The translations under genes and the position numbers were made by a program. 64,000 bases of DNA from Loxodes magnus (taxonomy: Eukaryota > Ciliophora > Karyorelictea > Loxodida > Loxodidae), in NCBI GenBank assembly GCA_946699065.1, contig CAMPDV010001584.1, positions 43,574 to 107,573 of the forward strand, read 5' to 3'. The notes under the pieces were generated by a model. The model was given only the letters and a program-made list of their open reading frames with translations, did not search any database and was not told where the DNA came from. Position 1 is the stretch's first letter, and every line of letters begins with the position of its first letter. Of this stretch, positions 35,708 through 48,015 are shown piece by piece.

Positions 35708-38700
35708 ATGAGAACTATTCTAGTTCTAAGCTTTATAGTGCTTTCAATTTCTTTAATTGATCCTTAATTCTTCTATGTTATAGATCCTGATGTACCTATA
35801 TTTTACAACGGTTCAGAGCCTTTTCAAGCAAAGTAGTTTAAAGTTTATGAATATGATCCCATAAATCAAACTTAATTAAGCCTTTCAGCTTGATTGAAAT
35901 TTGATTAAAATGCCTAACCAAATGTGAAAGGAATTTTTATAAAAATTTTCAAAAACGCGACAAACTACATTAGTTTAGAAATTCAATAAGATAATAATAA
36001 TAATAAAACTATTTACAGATCTTAGATTTAATTTAATGATTAGACCTAGATTTAAAATCTGATCGTAAACTAGGTAAGTGATATTTGAGTGTTTGTGGAG
36101 TTTTCTCTAAATAAATCTGGAGAACTATTACTTGCTTTAGCTCACTCCAAACTTAATAATTTTATTTAAACAGAATAAATTTAAAATGCAAAATGAATAG
36201 ATTTTAATTAAAGTAACTAGATTTGATTAGTTGTTTAAACCTTTAAATATAGAGGATTTGTTTATTCACGTAAGTATTATAGGAATTATGCTTTTACTTA
36301 ATAAGATCTTATTACTATTTTCAGTTAACCAAATCAAGGATTCCTTCCAAATGGTATTAATTTTACGTGTCATTCTAGTTGTTTAACATGCTATGGATAA
36401 AATAGTAGCAATTGCTTGCAATGCTAGGTTAATTTAACTTTATAGAACGATACTTGTGTTTGCATCTAAAAGCTTTCTCTAGATAATGTTTGCGCAAAAA
36501 ATTGTCCTCAAACACAACAAGATTAAAATTTGGATAATAAATGCGATTTTTGTAATGTGACTATTCCCTTTTGTGAAGAATGCTCTCAGACTGGAGATAT
36601 TTGTTATAAATGCTCAAACTCTTCGTACAAAGAAAATAATTCTTGTATCCCTTGCACTACATACAATGCATTTTGTGATACTTGTAATAATCAAACATGC
36701 TTATAATGCTAATAAGGTAAAAAACTTACCAACTAGACATGCTAAGACTAATGTGCTGATTCAGAATAAGACTATAATAATGAAGATATTTGTCTACCTT
36801 GTGATTATTAGTTTATTTTTTGTGATAGATGTAATGACACAAAATGCTTGCAATGTAAAGTTGGATACTTCCTTTCATCACAATAATGTATTTAATGCTA
36901 AGAAGTTATTTAAAATTGTTCAGAATGTTCTAAAGATGGAAAAGAATGTTACAAGTGTGAAAGTACGGAATTGAAACGAAATAATAATTCTTGTTAAGAA
37001 TAATGTACAGAAATGGAATAAGATTACGATTAAGATGGAATTTGTTAACCTTGCAATGAAACGCTATAAAATTGCGAGAGATGTGATATAAACAAGAGTT
37101 GCAAAAGATGTATTTCAGATGAGTATTTTATAAATTAAAATGATTTTTAATGCAAGCTTTGTAGTGAGTTAATCGAGAACTGTGAAAGATGTGAAGAAAA
37201 TGCTTAATAATGTGTAAAATGTGCTGTAGGTTATGTTTTATTTAATGGAAGCTGCGTAAAAAATTGCCCAAATGAAAGTTTTTATGTGCTAAATTAAATA
37301 TGCTATAAATGCGAAAAATTTATATAAAACTGCGGATAATGTAGTGAAGATGGCTAGATTTGCAGTAAATGTTTTGAACCATATCTCGTTTCTTTGAATT
37401 AAACTTGTGTAGATAAATGTGGAGAAAGGGAATTCGATCTAAATGGAACTTGTCATCCTTGCTCTGTGATTTCTAACTACGAATAATGCCAAACAACCGA
37501 CTCTTAAAATACTGAATGTTAATCTTGCTAGTAAAATTATACTCTTAATAATGAAAGTTAAATAGAAGAATTTACTAATTAAAGTTATTAAAATTCTACT
37601 CAAAAATAAAATACTGAAAGTCTAGAATATTACGACAGCCTTAATGATTTTAATATATCAATCTAGGAAAAATAATTTATTTAAAGTACAAATATAATAT
37701 CTTAAATCGGAATTTATTCAAGTTTCGCTGGATCTAATATAGTATCTGTTTCTTCCACTGCTAGTTTATCTTAATTTTCATCAGGTTAAGCTTAATTTTT
37801 TTCAGCCGTTCTAATCAACCAACTCATTTTAATGAACGCTTTTGTAGATGTAAATAGAACAGACAATATTAACGCCTATTATTACATGAATTTCAATGGC
37901 AACGATCCTATATCAGGAATAAATAATAACGATTTCCTAAGCTTTGACTTAGATTCTAAGAATTTAGAAGTAGATAAAGAAATTTACATTTTAATGAACT
38001 ATGAGAGTTATACCTTAATAGCTAATTTAATAAGTGCTTTCTTTATTTTAGTTATATTATACTTAATAGATTTCTTATTAATTATACTAGGAAGATTAAA
38101 ATGGAAAGATAAAATAGAAAAAGTGAGAAGAAAATTAACAAACAAGAAATATGTTTCAATGGTGTATAACTTAAAGTCTATGTAAATAACAAATGCAGTT
38201 ATGTTATAGTTATATCACTTTAGTATGAGTGATTGGTATACTGGCTTAAACTCTTTCCTTGCTGTAGTTATTTTAGTAAGTTCTTTTATTTAGAACATTC
38301 AGCTTTACTTTATTTTCTAAAGCTATCAAATATGTATCAAATATTTTAACCTAAAAGTAGAATATGACCAGACTAACGAAGAGAAAACAAAGTAGGAGTT
38401 AGAAGAGATGAAAGAAAAGTATGTGATTTACTTTGAGTGCATCAAGTAAAATACTAAGTAGCAAGTAATCTTCTAAACTTTATTCTTGATTAGAAGATTT
38501 GTTCTTTCTTTTGCAGCTGTTGTGCTTGTAGAGTTTTAAATACTCTAAATCACTATTTATTTGATCATTTGCTCGTTTTGGCTTTTTTACTTAATCTTTA
38601 GCAGGCCTTTTACAAGTAAATTATTGTTTGGTCAAGAAATATTAGGAGAAGTAGTGCTAATAATAATCTATTCGTTCAACTTTTATTATAAAGCTAAGGA

Positions 38701-39112
38701 GGATAAAACATTAGCAGGAGATGAATTAAAAGAAGCTGAGAATTTAGGTAAGTTTCTAGTGTTTATTTGTTGCTTTTATGCAATAATTTCTTTAACAATT
38801 TCGATAATTTTATAAATAAGAGATTTCTATGTTTCATGGAAGTAAAGCAAATTACAAAAAAATAAAATTCATTAAGAAACTATAAAGCAAAGCCAATAGA
38901 TTTTAGATATAGGAAATGAAAGTCGCTTATAGATAGAACAAATTGTCACAACCAAAGTCACTTAAAGAGAAGAAAATATTTTTATAGATCGTACTTAAGA
39001 TAAAATATCGCAAGGTGAGATAAAGCAAGTTAATTTCGAATCTTTATATATAGTGAAGCAAAAAAAATAGAAAGTAACAGAGATGGATAGAGAGTTATTC
39101 TTTAAAAAATGA
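35708..39112 (+). CDS. LamG/Cys-rich multi-pass surface protein, copy A (intact)
   Basis: 1,134 residues in one frame with TAA/TAG=Gln and TGA=Trp. Signal peptide MRTILVLSFIVLSISLIDP; LamG-like domain (about 45-185: LSLSAWLKFDQN, VSDIWVFVGFSL, FKYRGFVYSRKYY); Cys-rich furin/TNFR-like repeats (about 225-612); a Ser/Thr/Gln linker; at least six membrane spans from about residue 770 (LIANLISAFFILVILYLIDF; LNSFLAVVILVSSF; FVLSFAAVVLVEF; IYLIICSFWLFYLIF; VVLIIIYSFNFYY; FLVFICCFYAIISL); charged cytoplasmic tail ending DRELFFKK-TGA. The Trp in SAWLKFD and DIWVF is TGA here. No frame change is needed, unlike copies B and D. Probably a surface receptor-like or adhesion protein; ligand unknown. Confidence 0.9.
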
Positions 39113-40159
39113 AGAAAGACAGACAAATAAATTTATATGCATTAAGATTAAATTAAATTAATTTCCACAAGAGTAATTTATTTATTGTACTGTAGAATTG
39201 TAAATTGAATATACTCTTCTATTTAGATATTATAAACCTGAGTTTTTATCAAGAATTTATCTCAAAGAAGGTAAATAAAATAAAATTGTCTTTATAAGTG
39301 TTTTTGATGCAAATTACATTAAAAAACCTATTAAGAGTATAGGTTTTCTTAGAACCTAAATGAAATTCACTAAGCTTTTTGTTAGAATAAACTTATTTTA
39401 AGAACATTTAAATTCTACATAGTAAGTATTTAAATGATTCCCTAGTGAATTGTATGTTAATAAGCTACCTAAAAGATATAAATTTAAAAGCTAATTATTT
39501 TATAAAATTAGGAATTAAAAATCTTAGAACTCGCATTCAATTAATTTCCTATTGTAATAAAAACACTTAATTGCAACCATTTCGTAAAAGCTAGACTGTT
39601 TAAATTAAATTAATAAAGAAAGAAAATAAATTTAACTAGAGATAATTTATTCTGTTATGGTAATAGTTTCTTTAACTTAAAAATGAGATAATTGTGTGTT
39701 TTAAAGGAATTTTGTTTAAGAAACTCATAAACTATTGTTGATGATTTAGAGTTATCTTAATTAGAGTATTTCTAAGAAATTTCTTAAGCTATCATAAAAA
39801 TATACAAATTTAAATAAACTAATTGAATAAATCTAGGAATCAAAGGTTTAGTATTCTTGGTCTGCTAGTCGTGGTTTTTATTTTAAAGGGATTATGAAAG
39901 TTCTTAATTATTTAATAGGTACTATATTGATATCTATTAACCTTATTTAATGCTAAAATAAAAAAGAATTAGTGCACATAAAAATTGTAAATAAGTCAAG
40001 CAATATTTTAGATTCCGAAAAAGAAAGTAAGTATGATAGTGCTTGTATCTTAATTTCTCACCTTAGTTTATTTAAAAAAGTTGGATACATAATTAAATAT
40101 TCAACCAAGCAACGAAGACAGAAATAAGAAATTCTAATCTTAACCTAATCAAAAAAATT
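39113..40159. other. AT-rich spacer
   Basis: No gene recognised downstream of copy A. Confidence 0.5.
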
Positions 40160-40172
40160 AAGAATTTAGCAA
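40160..40172 (+). repeat. Possible target-site duplication, left copy
   Basis: AAGAATTTAGCAA; the partner at 41003-41015 is AAGAATTTAACAA, one difference in 13. Confidence 0.45.
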
Positions 40173-41002
40173 GATAAAATGGCAGGTATAAGAAAAGGCT
40201 TTCTAGATGCTAAGGAGTTAAAGAAGTCAAGAGTCGGTGGGACTCATTAAGTAACTCCTCAGCACAAGCCTTAGAAGCACGACAATGAAACAGAACTAAC
40301 TTAAACCTAAGTCCTGAAGAAATAGAAACTTAACCAAACCTAATCACCTTAAAAAATCAGACCTTTCAAGACACAAGAGGAAGATTAATGCCAAGTTAAC
40401 TACGAAGAAGGGGACTTCCTTATTACGTCGAAGAACTACGTAAGCTAGTGGAGCTCTCAGGTTTGAGAATGTAAAAATGCGGGAGAGACTTGAACAAGTT
40501 TCGCAAGAACAATTAAAGTTCCAAGAAATGTAAGCTGCTATCTATTACCTCAAGGAAGAGATCACCAAGCTGAAAGGATCCTAAGTGGAGTTTCCTGGAG
40601 TGACAGTTAACTTCCAACCTCAACTCCAACTTCAACCTTAGATTCAGCTGGACAAGATGGACGTGGAACTTATCACAATACTCTCCTGTCCTTGTTGTGA
40701 AAAAAACCTAAAAAACAACAGTCAAGGCAAAAACGAGTGCTCAAAAGATATTACTACTGTAAGTAGACGAATCACCTAATAAGACAATGTTTAGAATTCA
40801 AAAAGTTCAAACCAAAAAATCAAGAGAATTATGGGAGAGACTAACCAAGATATATTACTTGAATGGATAATTCTACAGGGAATAGATATTCAAGAAGCTG
40901 GCAACTCCAAGGTGAACTTTGCCTTTAACAATAATTTAGACAGATCCCTTTCAGTTTTTTAGCATAAAATGGGAGGTTAAATTTCATTAATTAATTAATT
41001 AA
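40173..41002 (+). mobile_element. Gag-like retroelement copy with flanking duplication
   Basis: Starts MAGIRKGFLDAKELKKSRVG about six bases in, so the element begins almost at its start codon. A clear coiled coil follows (RERLEQVSQEQLKFQEMQAA; YYLKEEITKLKG), then a Gln/Leu-rich stretch, KMDVEL in place of IPMEIE, and a knuckle-like YYYCKQTNHLIRQC. It is the best-preserved N-terminal half of the family and relatively GC-rich. No polymerase gene. Broken, few breaks; it looks younger than the others. Confidence 0.6.
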
Positions 41003-41015
41003 AAGAATTTAACAA
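41003..41015 (+). repeat. Possible target-site duplication, right copy
   Basis: See the left copy at 40160-40172; placed directly after the element. Confidence 0.45.
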
Positions 41016-41539
41016 TCTTAAAATAAAAATTTTTACATTGAAGCTAAAAATTTATATACAAATTATGTAGCTATTTTCAAATAAGAATAAAAATTCTATT
41101 TCATAGATTTATAAATATTTTAGTAATATAAATAAAGCAAGGATAATTTAATCAATTACTAGTGACGAATATTATGCCTATTAATAGGAAAGTTTTACTA
41201 TATCAATCGATTTATTTTTTTACTAAATATTAGAGAAAAATAAAAATAAAAGAATGATTGATTTTATTTAGGAATTGAATTTTGAGATGGATAAAATAAA
41301 AAGTGTTCATTTTTGTAGTTTAAATTAAAGATACATATTCTCATTAAGATTAACAATATCATGAATTAAAAGAAACATAGTTTGTGTAATAATCAATAAA
41401 AGAATATTATGAACAAGGAATAGTTATTTAATAAAGGTATTAAAGTCTTTAAATTAATTAAAATATAAGCATATATTAAAATTATTATAAATTGCTTAAA
41501 AATTATTTTCGCATTTCATTCGCAATGCTTTTTTATATT

Positions 41540-44500
41540 TTTCATAAAAGTTGGTTGATTAAAAATAAAATAATTATAATAGAAATATTTTCAGGGATTT
41601 CGGCTGCTAAAATTAAAAAAGGGCTAACTTTAGTTAAAGATATTTAGCATTTATACGATATACTTTAGAAATAGCAGCAAACCCTTATGTTCATTTATTT
41701 TAAGAATTTATCTAATTTATTATTTTTAATTTTTAAAGTTTCTTCCAATTCAAAATTTTCTTTAAGTTTAAGCTTATTTTTCTCAAGATTAGCTTCAAGA
41801 AAAATTATTATATTTTTTTCTTCTATAGCTAACTTTTATAAGCTTCATCTTTATTAATTTTCCCCACTCCAAAATAAAAGTCTTAATAAGTTTTATTTTT
41901 AAGTTTCATTTTATTTGGTATTTTTTTATTCTTGCTGTATATTTAAAACAAATTAAAAAAGATTTAGTAACTAAGATATAAAAAGGATGATAATTTATTT
42001 CATTTTAGTAAAAAATCTATAATAAAAGATAAAAAAGGGAACTAGATCACAAAATCTTGGATAATTAAAGAGTAAAAACTAAAAATGTTCATAGAGGAGT
42101 TTATTCCAATTGGTTTGAGACTCGTCTAATATCACTAAAAGGAATGTAGCAAACATTAGAACAAAGTTGAAAATATGCTTAAAATTATATATACTTATCT
42201 TTTATAAAGGCTAGCGAGTCATGCTACATTTTATTTATTATTACCATTAATTATTTTATTAAAGATTCTGGATTTAATGAAAGTATTAAAATAAAGTGCT
42301 CCATAGCTTATCTTTATGAAGAAGCTATTTATAATTTTCAAAATCGAGTGAGCCCTTTGAAAAGTATCATAGAAAAGTTTTGACTATCAATTTTATTTCT
42401 ATAACTTTAAGCTTTTTTAATTTTTTTGATATAGGTCCCTAAATAAAATAATATTCAAACTTAATAAAAGAAATAAGTATTTTTAATACATACCTTAAAT
42501 TTTTTTATAGATATAACTAATTAAATAAATAAACATTCTCAGTCCTATTGAGAACATTTTTATAAATCTTACTGAGAACAAGTTAGTAAGCTAAGATATT
42601 GTTGAGTTTTGAAAAAAAGAAATAGTTATTAAGTTTTTTCTTAACTTATCAAAAAATACCTCTAGCTTAAATATTGGTAAAATGCTTTGAAGTCAATAAA
42701 AATTTTTTAATTTCTGAAGAAAAATTAAATAATCATTCAGAAGATAAAAATTGAGCAGCATAAAAAGATTGTTTTTTATTATTTCTCTTAAAGATATGAC
42801 TAAATAAACTGATTACGTAAAAGCAATTTTCTGAATAAAACTAAGTCAATTTTTTTTATTGCAAGATACTTATTTAATAGAAAAATTATCGCCAAATAAT
42901 AAAGGAAAAGAAAAAGATTTATCGTATTTCTTTAATTTATTAAGATTTCTTTCTGATAATTCACTATTCAATTATTATGTTCTGGAGAAGTTGGAATTAA
43001 TAAGCGATGAGTAAAGAAAAATTATAGAAATAAAGAATCTTCAAATGAGGGAATTAATCATAAAATGCGAACTTTTATAACACTTATCTCAAATTATCTT
43101 CAAAATTTATTTAAATTTTATATTTTTGTGAAAGTTAATTTTTAATTATCCTTATCCTTTAATTTTCAACCAAAAAATAAATAATTAATTTTTATTTATT
43201 CTGAAATAACTTAAGATCACTCAATTAATATCCAGAAAAGAGAAAAAATACGTTAAAAAGTATTTTTTATTTATGTTAAAACTAAATTTAGAGAACATTA
43301 TTAATTAATTTTATCTACTTTTTAATTAAATTTTAGGATTAAGATTATTTTCGATTTTTTAAACCAAATAAAATTTTTAAAAATAATTTATGCTTTATTC
43401 AGTTAGCTCTCGTTAAAAAGCTTGGATATAATAAACTCTTGAAATAGCTTCTAATATATTGTTTCTTATTTTTGTTTTTTCTATTTATTCAACTACAAAA
43501 TCAACAAACCTTTAAATATCTAATATTTAAGTTCCTTTCTTATAATTATTAAAACTTTAAATTCTTAGTTTTATACTGAAGAAAATAAACTTTAGGCTTT
43601 AATATGCTCATCAAAAACAGTTGGATTAAAAATAAAATAATTATATTAGAAATAATTTGGGATTTCAGATTCTTGCTCTTAAAAAAATGCTAATTTTGAT
43701 GATAGATTTAAGACTGAAATGTAATAAATTAATATTCTTTTATATAAGACACCATTCTCATTTTAATATTTAAAAAGAAAAAAAAATTTGAAGCAATAAA
43801 ACTTGACACAAATTTAAGACTTTTATATTCAGATGAAAGTAACAAAAATCAAGCTTATAAAAAGTAGATATATAAGAGAATAAAATAAATAATAAATTTA
43901 TCTTTGTTTATCTTAAGCTAAATGCATTAAATGCCTACAGAAAATGAATATTGTAGCAACTTTAGAAATAAACATATTAAACTAATATAAGTTCTAAAAG
44001 CTCTAAATTTATAGAATAACTTTAAAAGTATAAAATTGTATAATGCAGAGTTTCTGAAATTTCTTTTATGTTTTTCAATTTTTAAATAAAAAACTAACTA
44101 AATCACAAAAATTAGGAAAACTAAGGAATAATAATTAAATATTTTATAGAGAAGCTTTTTTTTGAATTATTATATGAATCATCTAAAAAATTAAAGAAAT
44201 CTAGCGAAAAAAGCTGAAAGAATGTCAAAAAATATTAATGCTTTTCTCTAAAAAAAGGATTAACGAATGATTTATTTTTGATTTGTTTATTAACATTAAT
44301 CATTTTATTAAGGGTTCTTGATTTAAGTGAAGGCTTTTAATAAAATGCTCCATAAATTTTATTTTAGAAGAATGATGTAAAATTTAAAATAAAAAGTTTT
44401 TCGATAAGTATCAACATTCAGTTATAGTCATTATTTTTTTTATTTTTAGACTTTTTTTAAATTTAGATAAAGATTCCTAATAAAATTAAAATAAATCTTA

Positions 44501-45000
44501 GGAAAAAGTATAAATATCTTTAGTTGATAAGTTAATTTTCTATGAATATAATCAATTACAGAATCAAAACTCTTTGCATTATCAAAAAGCATTTTTATTA
44601 ATCTTCCCCAGATTAAATTTTTTCATTTAACTCTAATTGATTCTTAAATACAAACGAATTATGCATTTTTTCTTTATAAAGCTATCAAAACATAAAAATA
44701 ATAAAAGCAATTCCTTTTCTTATTTCTTCATACGTTTAACAATAAATTCCTGAGATAAAAAATATCTTTTTATTTATGATTTACTAAGAAAGTCAGAAAG
44801 AAGTTATATTTTCTATACTTTATAGATTTTTAATATTTTATATCTCATTTCAAAAGTGAGTTTCTACTATTTCTTTATTTAAAAACTTTAAAATTTTTTT
44901 TCTTATTTATTTTTAAGTTAAACTAATATATAAATGAAATAGATTTATTTACTATTATTATAAAATTTTTATATTTAAACTAAAAATTAATTTTTTTTAA
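41540..45000 (+). repeat. Degenerate tandem duplication, about 2.05-kb spacing
   Basis: About 41550-42700 recurs at about 43600-44700: GTTGG(T/A)TTAAAAATAAAATAATTAT near 41555 and 43620, and the CATTAAT(T/C)ATTTTATTAA ... GTGCTCCATA-like block near 42245 and 44290. A minus-strand coiled-coil-like reading (NLEKNKLKLKENFELEETL) lies at about 41710-41860 in the first copy only. No gene model is supported. Confidence 0.45.
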
Positions 45001-45551
45001 TTTTTCTTTCCTTTAAAAAGAAAGCAAATCAACTAGCTCATTTTAAGCATTTTGTATGAATGAAAATAAGCATGAAATCTATTTATTGATATAACAAAAG
45101 AAAGGTATATATTTTACTATTTTTCTCCTTTTTTAGAAATAGAGATATTAATTAGAACTTTAATAGTTTCAAATAAACTAAAAAGTTAGGTAGTTTATAA
45201 TTAGGGAAAACCTCATTATCTGTATACGACGAAATGCCCAATAAAAATGTATAAGAAAATCTTAAATCTGGTGTAGCAAATCAAAATGTCTCTAAATTGA
45301 TAAATGAAAAATAACTTCACTAGTGATAATTATAATTGAAAAACGAGAAAGAAATATTTTAGAGAAATAATCTCATTTAAGACTTAAATATAAAAGAAAC
45401 AAGCTTCATTGTTTTAAGATTAATGACTTTGTAATTGTTTGACTAAATTTGATTTAAAATAAGCATAATAGATCAGATAACCGCTATTTCTTTATAATTT
45501 GGAAATATATATTCTTTATTATTTATACAAGTCTAAATGATTTAAATATAA

Positions 45552-45624
45552 GCCTCTATGGCTCAGTTGGCAGAGCATTCGCTTAGTAAGCGAAAGGTCC
45601 GTGGTTCGAGCCCGCGTGGAGGCT
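45552..45624 (+). tRNA. tRNA-Thr (anticodon AGT)
   Basis: 73 nt, complete cloverleaf: acceptor GCCTCTA/TGGAGGC, D arm GCTCAGTTGGCAGAGC fully paired, anticodon stem TTCGC/GCGAA around TTAGTAA, T arm CGTGG-TTCGAGC-CCGCG. The T6 run right after the discriminator base is a Pol III terminator. Internal A and B boxes (TGGCTCAGTTGG, GGTTCGAGCCC) are canonical. Nearly identical to the copy at 16.35 kb. Confidence 0.95.
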
Positions 45625-48015
45625 TTTTTGAGGTATTTTATATAAATATTAAATAAAAAGAACCACTGGAAAGATTTAAATTTTAGACTTGTTATTATTA
45701 ACCAATCGCTCTGACTTATGAATTATAGAAATTCTTAGTATATCAACTTCACTATTAATTATTTTTTATTTGAAAATAGTTAATAAGTTTTGAAAGACAT
45801 TCAGTTAAAACTTTTGAAATAGAAATAATTCCTAGAATGGCTAAATTATCTTAAGCTGAAATAAAGAACCATTTAATATTAGTATAGTTTTTTAAGCTTT
45901 TTATTACAAGGTAGCTTCTTTAAAATTATAAGCATTTTCAATTTTCATCCATGAAAATCTTACAGATCAAGAAACTTCAGATCTAATTTCTTGAACTATA
46001 GCAAAATAGTTAAGCTTAAGATAAATAGACTTCTAATTTACTTAAATCTAAAAATTTTACTTCTTAGTTTAGTTATTTTATCCCAAACAGTCTGTGAATC
46101 TTTTTCTTTTTCTTTATTCTTATTTTTATTTTTATTTTTATACATGCTTATAGTTTTGCGCATTTTTGGGGCCTTTTAAGAAAGATCTCTATTTATTTGG
46201 GCTTTTTTAATTTTAAGTTCTAAATTTTATATCTTAAATTACTAAGCTTTTAAAGACTACTTCATAATATAAAATGCAAAAGGTAGAAGCTTATAAAATT
46301 ATGATTTTTATAAAGAGAGCTTAACACATTAGCAGCGCTTCTAGGTATAAAAAATTAATTTAGTAGAATCGAATGCTTAAGAACTAAATAAGATTAAAGG
46401 TTTCTAAATCTAAAAATTTAAGTTATAGCTATCATGAATTAAAAAAAATTAAGAATAGAAAAGCTATATTAACAAATATAAATGACTAAAAATACTAAAT
46501 GAAGGGAAATTAAATAATTAATAGAAATATTAATTTTATTATAAATAACTTAAAGAATAAAATAATTATTTTTAATATTTTTAATTATTTAGTTGAATGA
46601 AAAATATTAACCTCAACTGCTCTTATTTCTCTATTTAATATTCTCATATAATTATTTGGGAAGATACACTAATATGAAATTTAAATTTTAGTAAATTAAA
46701 GCTAAATTTATATGGCTTTAATGAAAAATATAGATAAATCTTTAGTTTAATAAAAATAATAGATTCATGCTTTTAAAATTAGTAGATGTAAACTTTTATC
46801 TTATTTTAGTTATGAACGTGTAAGCTTAATAAGATAAATTTGTTTGATCATTCATTTAGAGCAATTAAATTAAAAAAAAACTTAATTGGTTTTTATTTGT
46901 ATATTATATTTCAATTATTTATTAGACCAATTATATCTAGCAAACGTTTATTATTAATTATTAAATAAGATAATTTTAGAAAATTTTCTTTAAGCTAACA
47001 TTTTAGAAAAAATTGAATTTATAATACATTTATTATATTGTCTTTGGTTATATATTTTGCAAATAATTTCTATTATTTCTAGTTGTATAGAGAAGAGAAA
47101 AATTTAAATTGTTTTAATTTTCTAGGAATTTTATATTTAATAGTTTATTATTAATTTCAATTTATAAAATAATAAATTTAATTAGAATTTAATGAAATCA
47201 AACAAACACATATAAGCATACTTTAATAAAATTAAATATTTTAAATCAAGATCTTCATAATGCTTAGTTTTTCATTTTCATAATTTAATTATAGCATCAT
47301 AAGTAGGTAGCTAGAATACCAATAATTATTAATTGAGAATCTTACTATTATTCTACTTTAAAATAAATTAGTAAATTTTATTAATTTTCTCTTGATTTAT
47401 TCAAATTTCCTTAATGATAAATAAATAAAGGAAGTTTATTATAAAGTAGAATCTAATTTATACATAATAAATTAAAAAATAAATATAATTATTTATTATT
47501 TTCATTTGCTAGATAATTATTATATTTAAAGTTTATTTTATAATCAGTCTTAAATGCTCAATCTCTTATTTAAGTATAAAGATTCTATTTTAATTTTTCA
47601 AGTTATTCCTAAGTTAAGGAATTTTCTTATTTATTTCTTTTATTAATAAAACCAAATCTAAAACAAATTTTTCATTTAATTAAATATTTCTTTAATAATT
47701 AGATTAAATGTATTTAGCATACCATAGAGTATTTCCCATTTTAATAATAGAGTTCTTGCTATTTTTAAATTTCTTTTCTTGTTAGTTTATTTAAGTTTTT
47801 CACTATATCATTTAAAGCTGTTTTTAAAATTATTATACTCCTTATGATTTAAGTATATCTAAACTAGCTTTTATTTATTCTTATATTTTATCCCTTTCAT
47901 TTTTAAAGAGATTAAGAGATTAATTAATTATTTTAAAAATAAGTTTAGCTAAATTTCTTATTTTATAACTATTATTTTTATTTAAATAGCTAAATCATTT
48001 TTAAATTATAATCAA
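45625..48015. other. Spacer and upstream region of copy B
   Basis: 45.7-46.4 kb is slightly richer and gives a weak protein-like minus-strand reading (FAIVQEIRSEVSWSVRFSWMK), unresolved. From about 46.7 kb the region shares blocks with the flank upstream of copy A. No specific promoter element is recognised. Confidence 0.35.

Noticed and set aside
36573-36974. ATG-to-stop frame of 133 codons under the standard code
   Set aside because: It overlaps the Cys-rich array of copy A in another frame; similar shadows occur in the other family copies. The real frame is fixed by Cys spacing and paralogue alignment.
45991-46179. 62-codon Leu/Phe-rich frame
   Set aside because: Low-complexity TTTTTA runs produce a hydrophobic reading by chance; no signal peptide logic, homologue or paralogue supports it.
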